DNA of 64,000 nucleotides from NCBI RefSeq assembly GCF_011250515.1, contig NZ_JAANOP010000010.1, forward strand, positions 1-64,000, in the 5' to 3' direction. A program made the position numbers and the translations under genes. This document shows positions 18,974 to 27,364 of this stretch, piece after piece. The notes beneath the pieces were generated by a model. The model saw nothing but the letters and a program-made list of their open reading frames with translations, had not been told where the DNA came from and did not search any database. The stretch is from Aquirufa ecclesiirivi (GTDB lineage Bacteria > Bacteroidota > Bacteroidia > Cytophagales > Spirosomataceae). The stretch's first letter is position 1. Each line of letters starts with the position of its first letter.

Positions 18974-20230
18974 ATGCTTGCGGCTTGGATTTTTTCATTC
19001 AGTCTGTGGGGATTATCCTCAGATAGCCTAACATCGGCACCCATTACCGAGCTCAATCTTCAAAAAGCACAGTATTTCCCTCATTATTCTCCTGCCAGGA
19101 AAGAAATTTTTTTTACAAGCCGAGGAAATCAATCGGATGAAGAGTTACAAGTAGCCACTTGGAATGGGGAAAAATTCATTCAGCCACAAGCCATCACAAG
19201 CCTTAACCAAGATACTAATGAAGGAACGGCCACTTTATCCCAAGATGGAAATACCTTAATCTTTTCGGGCTGTGAATACCGAAATAGCTTTGGTGGCTGT
19301 GATTTGTATGAAAGTAATTGGGTCAATGGCGGTTGGACTAAGCCCAGAAATCTTGGAATACTGATTAATTCCCATGATTGGGAGGGTCAACCTTATCTAA
19401 GTCAGGACGGCAAGAAATTGTATTTTTCATCAGATAGACCGGGTGGACAAGGCAAAAGAGACCTTTGGATGAGTGAAAAAGATGCCCAAGGACGCTGGAA
19501 AATGGCCAAAAATTTAGGGGCTCCAATCAATAGCCCTTCCGATGAACAAGGACCCTATTACTTAGAAAAACGGGATGTTTTACTCTTTTCTAGTGATAAA
19601 AAAGGGGGGAAAGGAGGATTGGATTATTACCAAAGTCTATTTGAGAGTGGGCAGTGGACTGTACCAAAAAACGTACTTGAATTAAATAGCTCAGGAAACG
19701 AGGCTGGAATATGTTTAGGTATAAATGAAAATGAATATTTCATTTCAAGAAATAAGGTGGGTCAAGTTACTGAAGAAGAACTACATCGCATCATCATTCC
19801 ACATTCCATTTGGTTGGAGAAAAAGGTAATCGCTATTCAGGTAGAACCCAAAGTAATTGAAGTTCCCAAAATCAAATTTCAAGATGTCAGCTTTGATGAT
19901 ATACAATTTGCATCGAATCAATGGACCATCCCCACTCCTATTCCTACTAGTTTAATTAAACTCGTGAAATTCTTGAATGAAAATCCTCAACAAAAAATAG
20001 AAATCAGAGGTCATACCGATGAAGTAGGCCAAGCCAAATCCAATCAGATTCTATCAGAAAAGAGGGCCAATACTATCAAAACTTACTTAGTCAATCAAGG
20101 CATTGATGCAAGTCGGATTTTAACAAAGGGCCTCAGCTTTCTAAAACCTAAAATAGCGACTAATCAAACAGAAGCTAGGAAATGGAATCGAAGGATTGAA
20201 ATTGTTCTATTGAGGGATAAGGTGGAGTGA
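18974..20230 (+). CDS. PD40 repeat and OmpA domain protein
   Basis: This exported 418-residue protein has a short signal (MLAAWIFSFSLWGL), then several PD40/WD40-like beta-propeller repeats (TLIFSGCEYRNSFGGCDLYE, KLYFSSDRPGGQGKRDLW, VLLFSSDKKGGKGGLDYY; about residues 35-265), and a C-terminal OmpA domain (about 310-418) with IEIRGHTDEVG, ILSEKRANTIKTYL and WNRRIEIVLL. Such proteins anchor to peptidoglycan through the OmpA domain; related architectures occur in the gliding/T9SS protein PorE, but no T9SS genes are visible here. The stop TGA lies inside a GAGTGAAGAATGTAGAATG repeat word. Confidence 0.88.
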   Translation: MLAAWIFSFSLWGLSSDSLTSAPITELNLQKAQYFPHYSPARKEIFFTSRGNQSDEELQVATWNGEKFIQPQAITSLNQDTNEGTATLSQDGNTLIFSGCEYRNSFGGCDLYESNWVNGGWTKPRNLGILINSHDWEGQPYLSQDGKKLYFSSDRPGGQGKRDLWMSEKDAQGRWKMAKNLGAPINSPSDEQGPYYLEKRDVLLFSSDKKGGKGGLDYYQSLFESGQWTVPKNVLELNSSGNEAGICLGINENEYFISRNKVGQVTEEELHRIIIPHSIWLEKKVIAIQVEPKVIEVPKIKFQDVSFDDIQFASNQWTIPTPIPTSLIKLVKFLNENPQQKIEIRGHTDEVGQAKSNQILSEKRANTIKTYLVNQGIDASRILTKGLSFLKPKIATNQTEARKWNRRIEIVLLRDKVE

Positions 20231-20281
20231 AGAATGTAGAATGACAGATAATAGGGATTAGTAATCTTATGTTAAATGTTG

Positions 20282-20357
20282 GCTTCGAGAACCTCAGCCA
20301 ACTTCGAAAACCTCAGCCAACTTCGAGAGCCTCAGCCATCTTAGAGAGCCTCAACCA
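20282..20357. repeat. Four tandem 19-bp units
   Basis: Units of the form ACTTCGAGAACCTCAGCCA follow each other four times with drift in the last copy (20282, 20301, 20320, 20339). The single-copy version of the same word occurs at 20961-20990 and twice in the 174-bp repeats near 3680 and 3860, so the array is an expansion within a dispersed element. Confidence 0.8.
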
Positions 20358-20463
20358 ACATGATTCGCAAACAATAGCATTCTACATGTACTTCCATAAT
20401 TAGAATTGACCGGTTTATCAATTTTTGAATTCTACAAACTTCATTTTACATTCTACATGGAGA

Positions 20464-20616
20464 GGTTAATCCCAACGAAAGATGGGAACGCAGCATGAGC
20501 GAAGCGGAAGGCGCATCTTTGACCTAGTGCGTAGGCTAAAGCTAAGCGTCAAAGATTAAAGCCGTATGCGGAGTGACAATCGGTTCTGCGCAGCAGAATT
20601 CGTCTTAGGATTAACC
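20464..20616. repeat. GC-richer block with inverted ends
   Basis: The block runs from GGTTAATCC (20464-20472) to its complement GGATTAACC (20608-20616) and is richer in GC than the DNA around it. Inside, ATCTTTGAC (20515-20523) pairs with GTCAAAGAT (20548-20556). Its right part (GCGGAGTGA, ATCGGTTC, CAGCAGAATTCGTCTTAGGA) recurs at about 37010-37050 inside another intergenic element. A structured RNA or a decayed mobile element are both possible. Confidence 0.6.
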
Positions 20617-20637
20617 GTCTTTCTTCTGTTTTTTTTG

Positions 20638-20851
20638 TTTCTTTTTTTATAAAAAAAAAGAAATGCCAAAGAAAGTTAAGCTTCTGAAAATTGGTGAATT
20701 CAAAGAGCTTAAAATACTTTTCGTTTCATTAATTCACATGGATTTTCTTTTTTTATGAAAAAAAAGAAATGCCAAAGAAAGTTAAGCTTCTGAAAATTGA
20801 TGAATTCAAAAGAGTTTAACATACTTTTCGTTTCATTAATTCACATGGATT
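20638..20851. repeat. Two tandem ~107-bp units with poly-T/poly-A hairpins
   Basis: Each unit has a TTCTTTTTTTAT-AAAAAAAAGAA hairpin followed by GAAATGCCAAAGAAAGTTAA, GCTTCTGAAAATTG and TTCATTAATTCACATGGATT. The second copy begins about 106-107 bp after the first with few mismatches, and a third partial head (TTTTCTTTTTTTGAAAAAATT) follows at 20850-20870. Confidence 0.8.
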
Positions 20852-21026
20852 TTCTTTTTTTGAAAAAATTCTAAATGCTTCATTTTACATTCTACATGGA
20901 GAGGTTAACCGCAGGGTCATGTCGAATGACAGATAATAGGGATTAGCAATCTTATGTTAAATGTTGGCTTCGAGAACCTCAGCCAACATGATTCGCAAAC
21001 AATAGCATGTAATCCCTACTAACTAA

Positions 21027-21530
21027 TCACTTTTTCTTCTTTTTTCTTTTTGACTTCTTCTTCTTTTTCTTCGCCTTTTTGACATAAACCGTATAAGGAT
21101 GCTCCTCTAAAATGAGGCTATCCCTTTTTTTCAAGAAGCTTAAAAGAGTATCGCTTAAGTCGGCATCTTCCAGTGGACGAATATGAACGGGAGCGATTCC
21201 TGCTCCTACAATACCTAATTCTTTGGCAGCACTAAATGACACATCAATCAACAAACGTCTTTGGTATGGTCCTCGATCATTGACGCGCACATAGGACTTG
21301 ATCCCCGATTTTATATTAGTGACCTCTAACCAGGTTCCCATCGGATATTTCCTATGAGCTGCCGTGAATAAATAGGAATTATAACGTTCTCCGCTATATG
21401 TCTTTTTACCACTTAAATTCTTATGGTAATAAGAGGCTTTTCCTTGTTGATTTTGAGCTAATATTCCTTCAATAAACACCCCCATGAAAAGGAGGACAAA
21501 AAGAAAATATGGCTTTATTTGTAATGTCAT
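21027..21530 (-). CDS. RlpA-like septal ring lytic transglycosylase family protein
   Basis: This exported protein (167 residues from the ATG at 21530; an ATG at 21539 would add three residues) has a signal peptide ending near GILAQ and one double-psi beta-barrel: GKASYYHKNLSGKKTYSGE, then VRVNDRGPYQRRLLIDVS and FSAAKELGI. RlpA proteins cut naked glycan strands; many relatives lack proof of activity. There is no SPOR domain. The C-terminal 18 or so residues are almost all Lys with a few Ala, Ser and Arg, which is odd. It is followed downstream by the repeat field and preceded by the gltA terminator. Confidence 0.85.
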   Translation of the reverse strand: MTLQIKPYFLFVLLFMGVFIEGILAQNQQGKASYYHKNLSGKKTYSGERYNSYLFTAAHRKYPMGTWLEVTNIKSGIKSYVRVNDRGPYQRRLLIDVSFSAAKELGIVGAGIAPVHIRPLEDADLSDTLLSFLKKRDSLILEEHPYTVYVKKAKKKKKKSKRKKKKK

Positions 21531-21576
21531 GCATTCCATTTAAGCTTGCAAATTAGCCCTAATACCTCATTAAAGC

Positions 21577-21604
21577 AAAAAAGCCCTTCGGAGGAAGGGC
21601 TTTT
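21577..21604 (-). terminator. Rho-independent terminator of gltA
   Basis: An 11-bp perfect stem (AAAAGCCCTTC / GAAGGGCTTTT) with a GGAG loop, flanked by an A-run that reads as a T-run on the minus strand. It lies between gltA (minus strand, ending at 21635) and the start of the RlpA-like gene. Confidence 0.85.
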
Positions 21605-21634
21605 GAACTGTTAAAAATCGTTAGGAAAATAGGC

Positions 21635-22906
21635 CTATCGTTGAGTTATCTCAACAAATGAACGGCTTGTTGCCCCAGTATAAATTTGTCTTGGACGACC
21701 AATTGGCTCCTTGTTCGCACGCATTTCTTTCCATTGTGCAATCCAACCTGGAAGACGACCAATGGCAAACATCACGGTAAACATATCTGTAGGAATTCCT
21801 AAAGCACGGTAGATAATTCCTGAGTAAAAATCGACATTCGGGTAAAGCTTTCTGGCAACAAAATACTCATCACTTAGCGCAGCTGCTTCCAAACGAGCAG
21901 CGATAGCCAACACTGGATCATTCACGCCCAGCGCAGTTAGCACATCATCAGCCGCCATTTTAATGATTTTGGCACGAGGATCAAAGTTTTTGTACACCCG
22001 GTGACCAAATCCCATCAAACGAAAACCGGAATTTTTGTCTTTCGCCATGGCGATGTACTTATCTGTATCCCCACCGTCGGCCTTAATTGCTTCTAGCATT
22101 TCAATCACCTCTTGGTTAGCACCACCATGCAATGGTCCCCAAAGCGCATTGATACCCGCTGAAATAGAGGCATATAAATTAGCATGTGATGATCCTACCA
22201 AACGTACGGTAGAGGTTGAACAGTTTTGTTCGTGATCAGCATGCAAGATTAATAACTTATTTAAGGCTTTAGAAACTACCGCATCCGCTGTATATTTCTC
22301 CCCTGGTTTAGCAAACATCATTTGCAAGAAGGTTGAACAGTAATCAACGGACGTATCTGGTTCTACGATACCTTCACCTATGGATTTTTTATACGACCAA
22401 GTGGCCATTACAGGCAATTGAGCTAATAATCTCAATACGCTTTTTTCATCATCACCGGCTTCATCTGTCGAGTAGAACGCCGACATAGCTCCTACCAATG
22501 CAGCAATAGTACACATCGGATGTGAACTAGTTGGGAATCCTTCAGATATCCTCAACAAATCTTGATTAACTTGAGTATAAGATTGGATATCAGCAGAAAA
22601 TGCATCTAACTGAGCTTGGGTAGGTAATTCTTCATGAATAAGCAAATATGCCACCTCTAAAAACGAAGCTTTATCTGCTAATTCTTCAATGCTATAACCT
22701 CGGTAACGCAAAATTCCATCTTCTCCATCTAAATAAGTAATAGAACTTTTAGTAACTCCAGTATTTTTGAAGCCAGGATCAAACGTAATGTAGCCCGTCA
22801 AATCACGTAATTTTGCGATATCGATGGCCTTTTCGTTCTCTGTACCTTCCAGAGTAGGCAATTCAAAGGATTTACCTTCGAGGTTAATGGTAGCCGGTTG
22901 AGACAT
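21635..22906 (-). CDS. gltA: Citrate synthase
   Basis: This enzyme condenses acetyl-CoA with oxaloacetate at the entry of the TCA cycle. The 423-residue, type II-like protein shows LRYRGYSIEELADKASFLEV (about residues 67-86), LILHADHEQNCSTSTVRLVGS with a catalytic His, GPLHGGANQEVIEML and MGFGHRVYKNFDPRAK with the second catalytic His. It stands alone with its own terminator and diverges from pepT. Confidence 0.96.
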   Translation of the reverse strand: MSQPATINLEGKSFELPTLEGTENEKAIDIAKLRDLTGYITFDPGFKNTGVTKSSITYLDGEDGILRYRGYSIEELADKASFLEVAYLLIHEELPTQAQLDAFSADIQSYTQVNQDLLRISEGFPTSSHPMCTIAALVGAMSAFYSTDEAGDDEKSVLRLLAQLPVMATWSYKKSIGEGIVEPDTSVDYCSTFLQMMFAKPGEKYTADAVVSKALNKLLILHADHEQNCSTSTVRLVGSSHANLYASISAGINALWGPLHGGANQEVIEMLEAIKADGGDTDKYIAMAKDKNSGFRLMGFGHRVYKNFDPRAKIIKMAADDVLTALGVNDPVLAIAARLEAAALSDEYFVARKLYPNVDFYSGIIYRALGIPTDMFTVMFAIGRLPGWIAQWKEMRANKEPIGRPRQIYTGATSRSFVEITQR

Positions 22907-23088
22907 AATTTTTTATAAGCTTAACTTGGTATGATTCTAAATTTAGTGGAAGCTTTTTGCTTCAAGCAAAATTCAAGCCTCTAAGATAATACGTAATTTT
23001 GAAAGGTTAATTACCTTTATGAATCCAAAAAAAATAAATTTATTTAACACAATTTTTTCTTTCTATATTTCAAAAATAATCGGTTTTT

Positions 23089-24360
23089 ATGACCAATATC
23101 TCCCAATTTTTCCAAAAGTACACCTATAGTTCCGCACAGCGATTTCTTACTTATGTACAAATTGATACTCAATCTGACCCCAACTCCTCTAGCAGTCCTA
23201 CTACAGAGAAACAAAAAGATTTGGGAAAAGTTTTGGTTCAAGAATTAAAACTTCTGGGAATTGACTCGGCCCATATGGATGAATTTGGGTATGTATATGC
23301 TCATTTGCCTTCCAACATACATCAAACCATTCCCAGTATTTGTTTTTGTGCGCACATGGATACTTCTCCTGATTGCTCTGGTAAAGATGTCAAGCCCTTA
23401 ATCCACCGAGATTACCAAGGACAAGATTTAATTTTACCAGATGATTCATCGGTAGTCATTCGCTTAAAGGATCATCACGATTTAGCAGAACAAATAGGAC
23501 ATGATATCATTACGGCTAGCGGAAAAACTCTTTTAGGGGCGGATAATAAAGCTGGCGTAGCTGAAATCATGGATGCTGTACAGTTTTGGGTACAACATCC
23601 CAATGTCCCTCATGGCCCCATCTCCATCCTATTTACCCCAGATGAAGAGGTCGGAAGAGGAACTGATCACGTCGATTTAGCCAAAGTAAATGCACAATAT
23701 GGATATACCATAGACGGTGAAAAAAGAGGCCATTTGGAAAATGAAACTTTTTCTGCCGATGGATTTACCATCAGGATTGAAGGTATATCTCAACATCCTG
23801 GCTTTGCCAAAGGACGCATGGAAAGCGCTATCAAAATAGCTTCTGAAATAGTCAGTTTACTTCCTAAAGATTACTTAAGTCCTGAGACTACCGAAAAAAT
23901 GGAGGGATTTATTCATCCTGTAGAAATTTCTGGTAGTGTAGAAACAGCAGAAATAGCCTTTATCTTACGGGATTTTAAGACGGAAAAGCTTCAAGAATAC
24001 GGTAATCTGCTACGAGAAATCACCCAGCAGGTTTTGGAGAATTACCCTCATTCTAAAGTTCAATTCGAGCAAACGGAACAATACCGTAATATGAATGAGA
24101 TTTTAGTTCATCATCCTGATTGCCTGGAAAATGCCATGGAAGCCATGAGGAGGGCTGGATTACATCCTGAAATGCAAAGCATTCGTGGAGGAACGGATGG
24201 TTCTCGACTTACCTTCATGGGCTTACCTTGTCCTAATATTTTTGCTGGTGAGCATGCTTTTCACAGCAAACAAGAATGGGTGAGTGTTCAGGATATGCAA
24301 AAAGCGACGGAGACAATCGTGCATTTAGCTGCCATTTATGCAGAAAAGGCAACCTCATAA
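23089..24360 (+). CDS. pepT: Peptidase T (tripeptide aminopeptidase)
   Basis: PepT is a cytoplasmic M20B zinc peptidase that removes the N-terminal residue from tripeptides. The 423-residue protein shows the metal-site motifs ICFCAHMDTSPD (about residues 82-93), KTLLGADNKAGVAEIMDAV, ILFTPDEEVGRGTDHVD with the catalytic Glu pair, and RGGTDGSRLTFMGLPCPNIF near the C-terminus. It diverges from gltA and is followed directly by a strong terminator. Confidence 0.95.
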   Translation: MTNISQFFQKYTYSSAQRFLTYVQIDTQSDPNSSSSPTTEKQKDLGKVLVQELKLLGIDSAHMDEFGYVYAHLPSNIHQTIPSICFCAHMDTSPDCSGKDVKPLIHRDYQGQDLILPDDSSVVIRLKDHHDLAEQIGHDIITASGKTLLGADNKAGVAEIMDAVQFWVQHPNVPHGPISILFTPDEEVGRGTDHVDLAKVNAQYGYTIDGEKRGHLENETFSADGFTIRIEGISQHPGFAKGRMESAIKIASEIVSLLPKDYLSPETTEKMEGFIHPVEISGSVETAEIAFILRDFKTEKLQEYGNLLREITQQVLENYPHSKVQFEQTEQYRNMNEILVHHPDCLENAMEAMRRAGLHPEMQSIRGGTDGSRLTFMGLPCPNIFAGEHAFHSKQEWVSVQDMQKATETIVHLAAIYAEKATS

Positions 24361-24396
24361 AAAAACAAGCTCTGGGGTTAAACCCAGAGCTTGTTT
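24361..24396 (+). terminator. Rho-independent terminator of pepT
   Basis: A 14-bp perfect stem, AAACAAGCTCTGGG with CCCAGAGCTTGTTT, around a 6-nt loop, starting right after the pepT stop. The downstream T-run is short, being part of the stem's own TTGTTT. Confidence 0.8.
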
Positions 24397-24417
24397 GACA
24401 GCTAATTTAAATCAATT

Positions 24418-24473
24418 CGCTCCGTTTTTTCCAACGCTGGCAGCGTTTAGAACGCTGACAGCGTTACGGAGCG
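24418..24473. repeat. Nested palindromic element
   Basis: Two copies of a palindrome, AACGCTGGCAGCGTT (24433-24447) and AACGCTGACAGCGTT (24451-24465), lie side by side, enclosed by CGCTCCGT (24418-24425) and its complement ACGGAGCG (24466-24473). It sits between the convergent pepT and guaA and looks like a REP/BIME-type intergenic element. Confidence 0.75.
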
Positions 24474-24512
24474 GAAACGTTTTTAACACGTTTATGTTGT
24501 CCAGTTTCTTGA

Positions 24513-26036
24513 TTATTCCCACTCAATCGTTGCTGGTGGCTTAGAAGAAATATCATAAACCACTCGATTTACCCCTTTCACCTTATTGATAATTTCATTG
24601 GATATTTTTCCTAAGAATTCATAAGGTAAGTGACACCAATCCGCCGTCATTCCATCTAAACTACTAACAGCTCTCAAAGCGACTACTTGCTCATAGGTTC
24701 TTTCATCACCCATCACTCCTACGGAATGAATCGGTAATAAAATTGCTCCAGCTTGCCAAACTTGATCGTAAAGTCCTTCCGACTTCAAACCATTGATAAA
24801 AATAGCATCGACCTTTTGAAGGATATCTACTTTTTCTGGTGTGATATCACCCAAAATACGAATCGCTAATCCTGGGCCTGGAAATGGATGACGACCCAAG
24901 ATATCTTGAGGAATACCTAAGGTTTTACCCACTTTTCTCACCTCATCTTTAAATAAGGTATTCAATGGCTCCACCACTTTCAACTTCATAAAATCAGGCA
25001 AACCACCCACATTATGGTGGGATTTGATGGTGGCTGACGGTCCTTTCACTGATACTGACTCAATCACATCTGGATAAATAGTCCCTTGGCCTAACCAAGC
25101 TACTCCTTCAATAGCATGCGCCTCATGGTCAAATACATCAATAAAGGTTTTACCGATCGCCTTTCTCTTCAATTCTGGATCACTTAAACCAGCCAAAGCA
25201 TCATAAAAACGCTGCTTGGTATCCACTCCTTTTACATTCAGGCCTAGAGAATGATAAGATTCCAACACTTGCTCAAACTCATCCTTGCGAAGCAATCCAT
25301 TATCAACAAATATGCAGTATAAATTCTTTCCAATAGCACGATGTAACAATACAGCAGCCACTGAACTATCCACTCCTCCTGATAAACCCAACACCACTTT
25401 ATCTTGGCCTAATTTCTCCTTTAATTGAGCTACGGTAGTCTCTACAAATGAATCTGATGTCCAATCCTGGGTACAAGCACATACTTTCACAACAAAATTG
25501 CGCAATATGATACTTCCTTCCGTACTATGAGTTACTTCAGGATGAAACTGTATACCAAAAATAGGTTTGGTAGCATGAGCAAATGCTGCAACCTTAACTG
25601 TTTCTGTAGAACCTATAATTTCATAGGGAGCAGGTAATTCCATGATGGTATCACCATGCGACATCCAAACTTGACTATTAGTGGAAATTTCATCCCACAA
25701 TATTGAATCCTTGGTGCCTGTTAAATGAGCACGACCATATTCTCTATGTTGAGAAGCCTGAACAGATCCACCTCCTTGATGGGCTAAAAGCTGAGCGCCG
25801 TAACAAATTCCCAAAATAGGTAATTCGCCAAATAGACTTAAATCCACACGAGGCGAATCCTCATCACGAACGGAACATGGACTACCTGATAAAATGATTC
25901 CTTTGACCGATGAGTCAATGGTAGGTATATGATTGTAAGGATGTATTTCACAATAAACTTGAAGTTCACGAACTCTGCGAGCAATCAATTGAGTCACCTG
26001 AGAACCGAAGTCAAGAATAATAATTTTTTCCGCCAT
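24513..26036 (-). CDS. guaA: GMP synthase (glutamine-hydrolysing)
   Basis: GuaA amidates XMP to GMP. The 507-residue protein has an N-terminal class I glutaminase ([20 protein letters not shown]; Cys in [11 protein letters not shown] at about residue 78; His-Glu in FHPEVTHS), a PP-loop ATPase domain ([20 protein letters not shown], about residues 217-236) and a C-terminal dimerisation domain ([17 protein letters not shown], ending PPATIEWE). It stands alone, convergent with pepT. Confidence 0.97.
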   Translation of the reverse strand: MAEKIIILDFGSQVTQLIARRVRELQVYCEIHPYNHIPTIDSSVKGIILSGSPCSVRDEDSPRVDLSLFGELPILGICYGAQLLAHQGGGSVQASQHREYGRAHLTGTKDSILWDEISTNSQVWMSHGDTIMELPAPYEIIGSTETVKVAAFAHATKPIFGIQFHPEVTHSTEGSIILRNFVVKVCACTQDWTSDSFVETTVAQLKEKLGQDKVVLGLSGGVDSSVAAVLLHRAIGKNLYCIFVDNGLLRKDEFEQVLESYHSLGLNVKGVDTKQRFYDALAGLSDPELKRKAIGKTFIDVFDHEAHAIEGVAWLGQGTIYPDVIESVSVKGPSATIKSHHNVGGLPDFMKLKVVEPLNTLFKDEVRKVGKTLGIPQDILGRHPFPGPGLAIRILGDITPEKVDILQKVDAIFINGLKSEGLYDQVWQAGAILLPIHSVGVMGDERTYEQVVALRAVSSLDGMTADWCHLPYEFLGKISNEIINKVKGVNRVVYDISSKPPATIEWE

Positions 26037-26107
26037 AGCTAATTAAATAAAAATAAACGGCAAAGGTCGGAATTTTAAACGAAAAATCGAGTATTTATTT
26101 GGTAATT

Positions 26108-27283
26108 CTATCGATAAATCAGGTACTTCTCCCGAATCTTTTTATACTCTTTCAAACCCTCCTGCCAACTAGCTCTGATCTCTTTTTCTGATTTCCCTTC
26201 CAGCATCATTTTTCTCAATTCATTGGTTCCTGCCAATTTATCAAAGAAAGCAGGACTGGTAAAAAAGGATTCTTTCTTGCCCGTTTTTTCAAAGAAATAA
26301 AATAAGTATTTCAAACTAAAACTTAAATCACGCGTATCAACTTTCGTCAAATCAAAACCAAAACACAACTTTCCTTTCAAGGGTGGATCCATAGCACCTG
26401 GCAAAGGCATTGGAGTAAATGTATAATCTCCTAAACCTTCTACATTGGTTCCTACTACTTGAAATTGGGTATGTGTACCTCTTCCTATGCTAACATTCGT
26501 TCCTTCAAACAAACACAAAGAAGGATACAAACCAATAGCTTGATCATTCGGCAAATTGGGCGAAGGAGCTACACTGATGTGCACTTTATCTGAATGTTTA
26601 TATTTTTTGACAGGAATTACGGTCAAATCACATTGAATTCCTCGGTCTAACCAAGCTTCTCCATTCATCATTTTAGCCAACTCCCCTAAGCTACATCCGT
26701 GCACCACAGGAATGGGATTTAAGCCCACAAATGAAGCAAACTCCTTTTCCAAAACCGGTCCATCTACATAATGACCATTCGGATTAGGACGATCTAAAAT
26801 GATTAACTTAATACTATTTTCTGCACAAGCTTCCATGACATAATGCAAAGTAGAACTATAGGTGTAAAAACGTGTCCCCACATCTTGGATATCAAAAATC
26901 AACACATCTATGCCATCTAAATCAGCCTTAGTTGGTTTTTTATGCGAACCATACAAGGAAATGATCGGCAATCCAGTCTTCTCATCTTTGCCATTATCAA
27001 TATGGGCACCCGCATCAGCTGTACCCCTAAAACCATGCTCTGGAGCAAAGATTTTTTTGATGGGAACTTTCAAAGTCAATAAGGTATCTGCCAAATGAGT
27101 TTTACCCAAAACCGAAGTATGATTAACGACCAAGCCAATGCGCTTGTCAAAAATCATGGGCAAATACTCAGCAATTTGTTGATCTCCAGGAATAGCTTTG
27201 GATGATTGAGCAAGACAAATGGGAGCCATTAGCCCATTGGAAAAGAACAACAATAAAATCATTAGCTTGTAGATTCGATGCAT
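26108..27283 (-). CDS. DUF1343 (NamZ-like) exo-beta-N-acetylmuramidase
   Basis: This exported 391-residue protein has a signal peptide (LLLFFSNGLMAPICLAQ) and the DUF1343 core: RIGLVVNHTSVLGKTHLADT, KKIFAPEHGFRGTADAGAHI, GLPIISLYGSHKKPT, DVLIFDIQDVGTRFYTYSST and LDRPNPNGHYVDGPVLE. The founding member NamZ cleaves N-acetylmuramic acid from the non-reducing end of peptidoglycan fragments, so a role in wall turnover or recycling is likely. It stands alone after guaA and diverges from the LolC/E-type permease. Confidence 0.88.
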   Translation of the reverse strand: MHRIYKLMILLLFFSNGLMAPICLAQSSKAIPGDQQIAEYLPMIFDKRIGLVVNHTSVLGKTHLADTLLTLKVPIKKIFAPEHGFRGTADAGAHIDNGKDEKTGLPIISLYGSHKKPTKADLDGIDVLIFDIQDVGTRFYTYSSTLHYVMEACAENSIKLIILDRPNPNGHYVDGPVLEKEFASFVGLNPIPVVHGCSLGELAKMMNGEAWLDRGIQCDLTVIPVKKYKHSDKVHISVAPSPNLPNDQAIGLYPSLCLFEGTNVSIGRGTHTQFQVVGTNVEGLGDYTFTPMPLPGAMDPPLKGKLCFGFDLTKVDTRDLSFSLKYLFYFFEKTGKKESFFTSPAFFDKLAGTNELRKMMLEGKSEKEIRASWQEGLKEYKKIREKYLIYR

Positions 27284-27364
27284 TCCTATTTTCTTTGCGG
27301 TTTAACATGATTATATATTTCAAATATCAGATAAATTTTAAGAATATTAACGTAAATCGACTGA

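Larger units (their letters stand above)
20231..21026. repeat. 800-bp intergenic field of nested repeats
   Basis: No gene is visible between the OmpA gene and rlpA. The stretch holds GAATGTAGAATGA words at the left edge, a 19-bp tandem array (20282-20357), a GC-richer block with inverted ends (20464-20616), two tandem copies of a roughly 107-bp unit (20638-20851), and a second copy of the left-hand sequence (20909-21010: GACAGATAATAGGGATTAG, TTCGAGAACCTCAGCCAAC, ATGATTCGCAAACAATAGCA). A 31-bp direct repeat (20439-20469 and 20878-20908) brackets the middle, suggesting a nested insertion or duplication. Confidence 0.8.
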
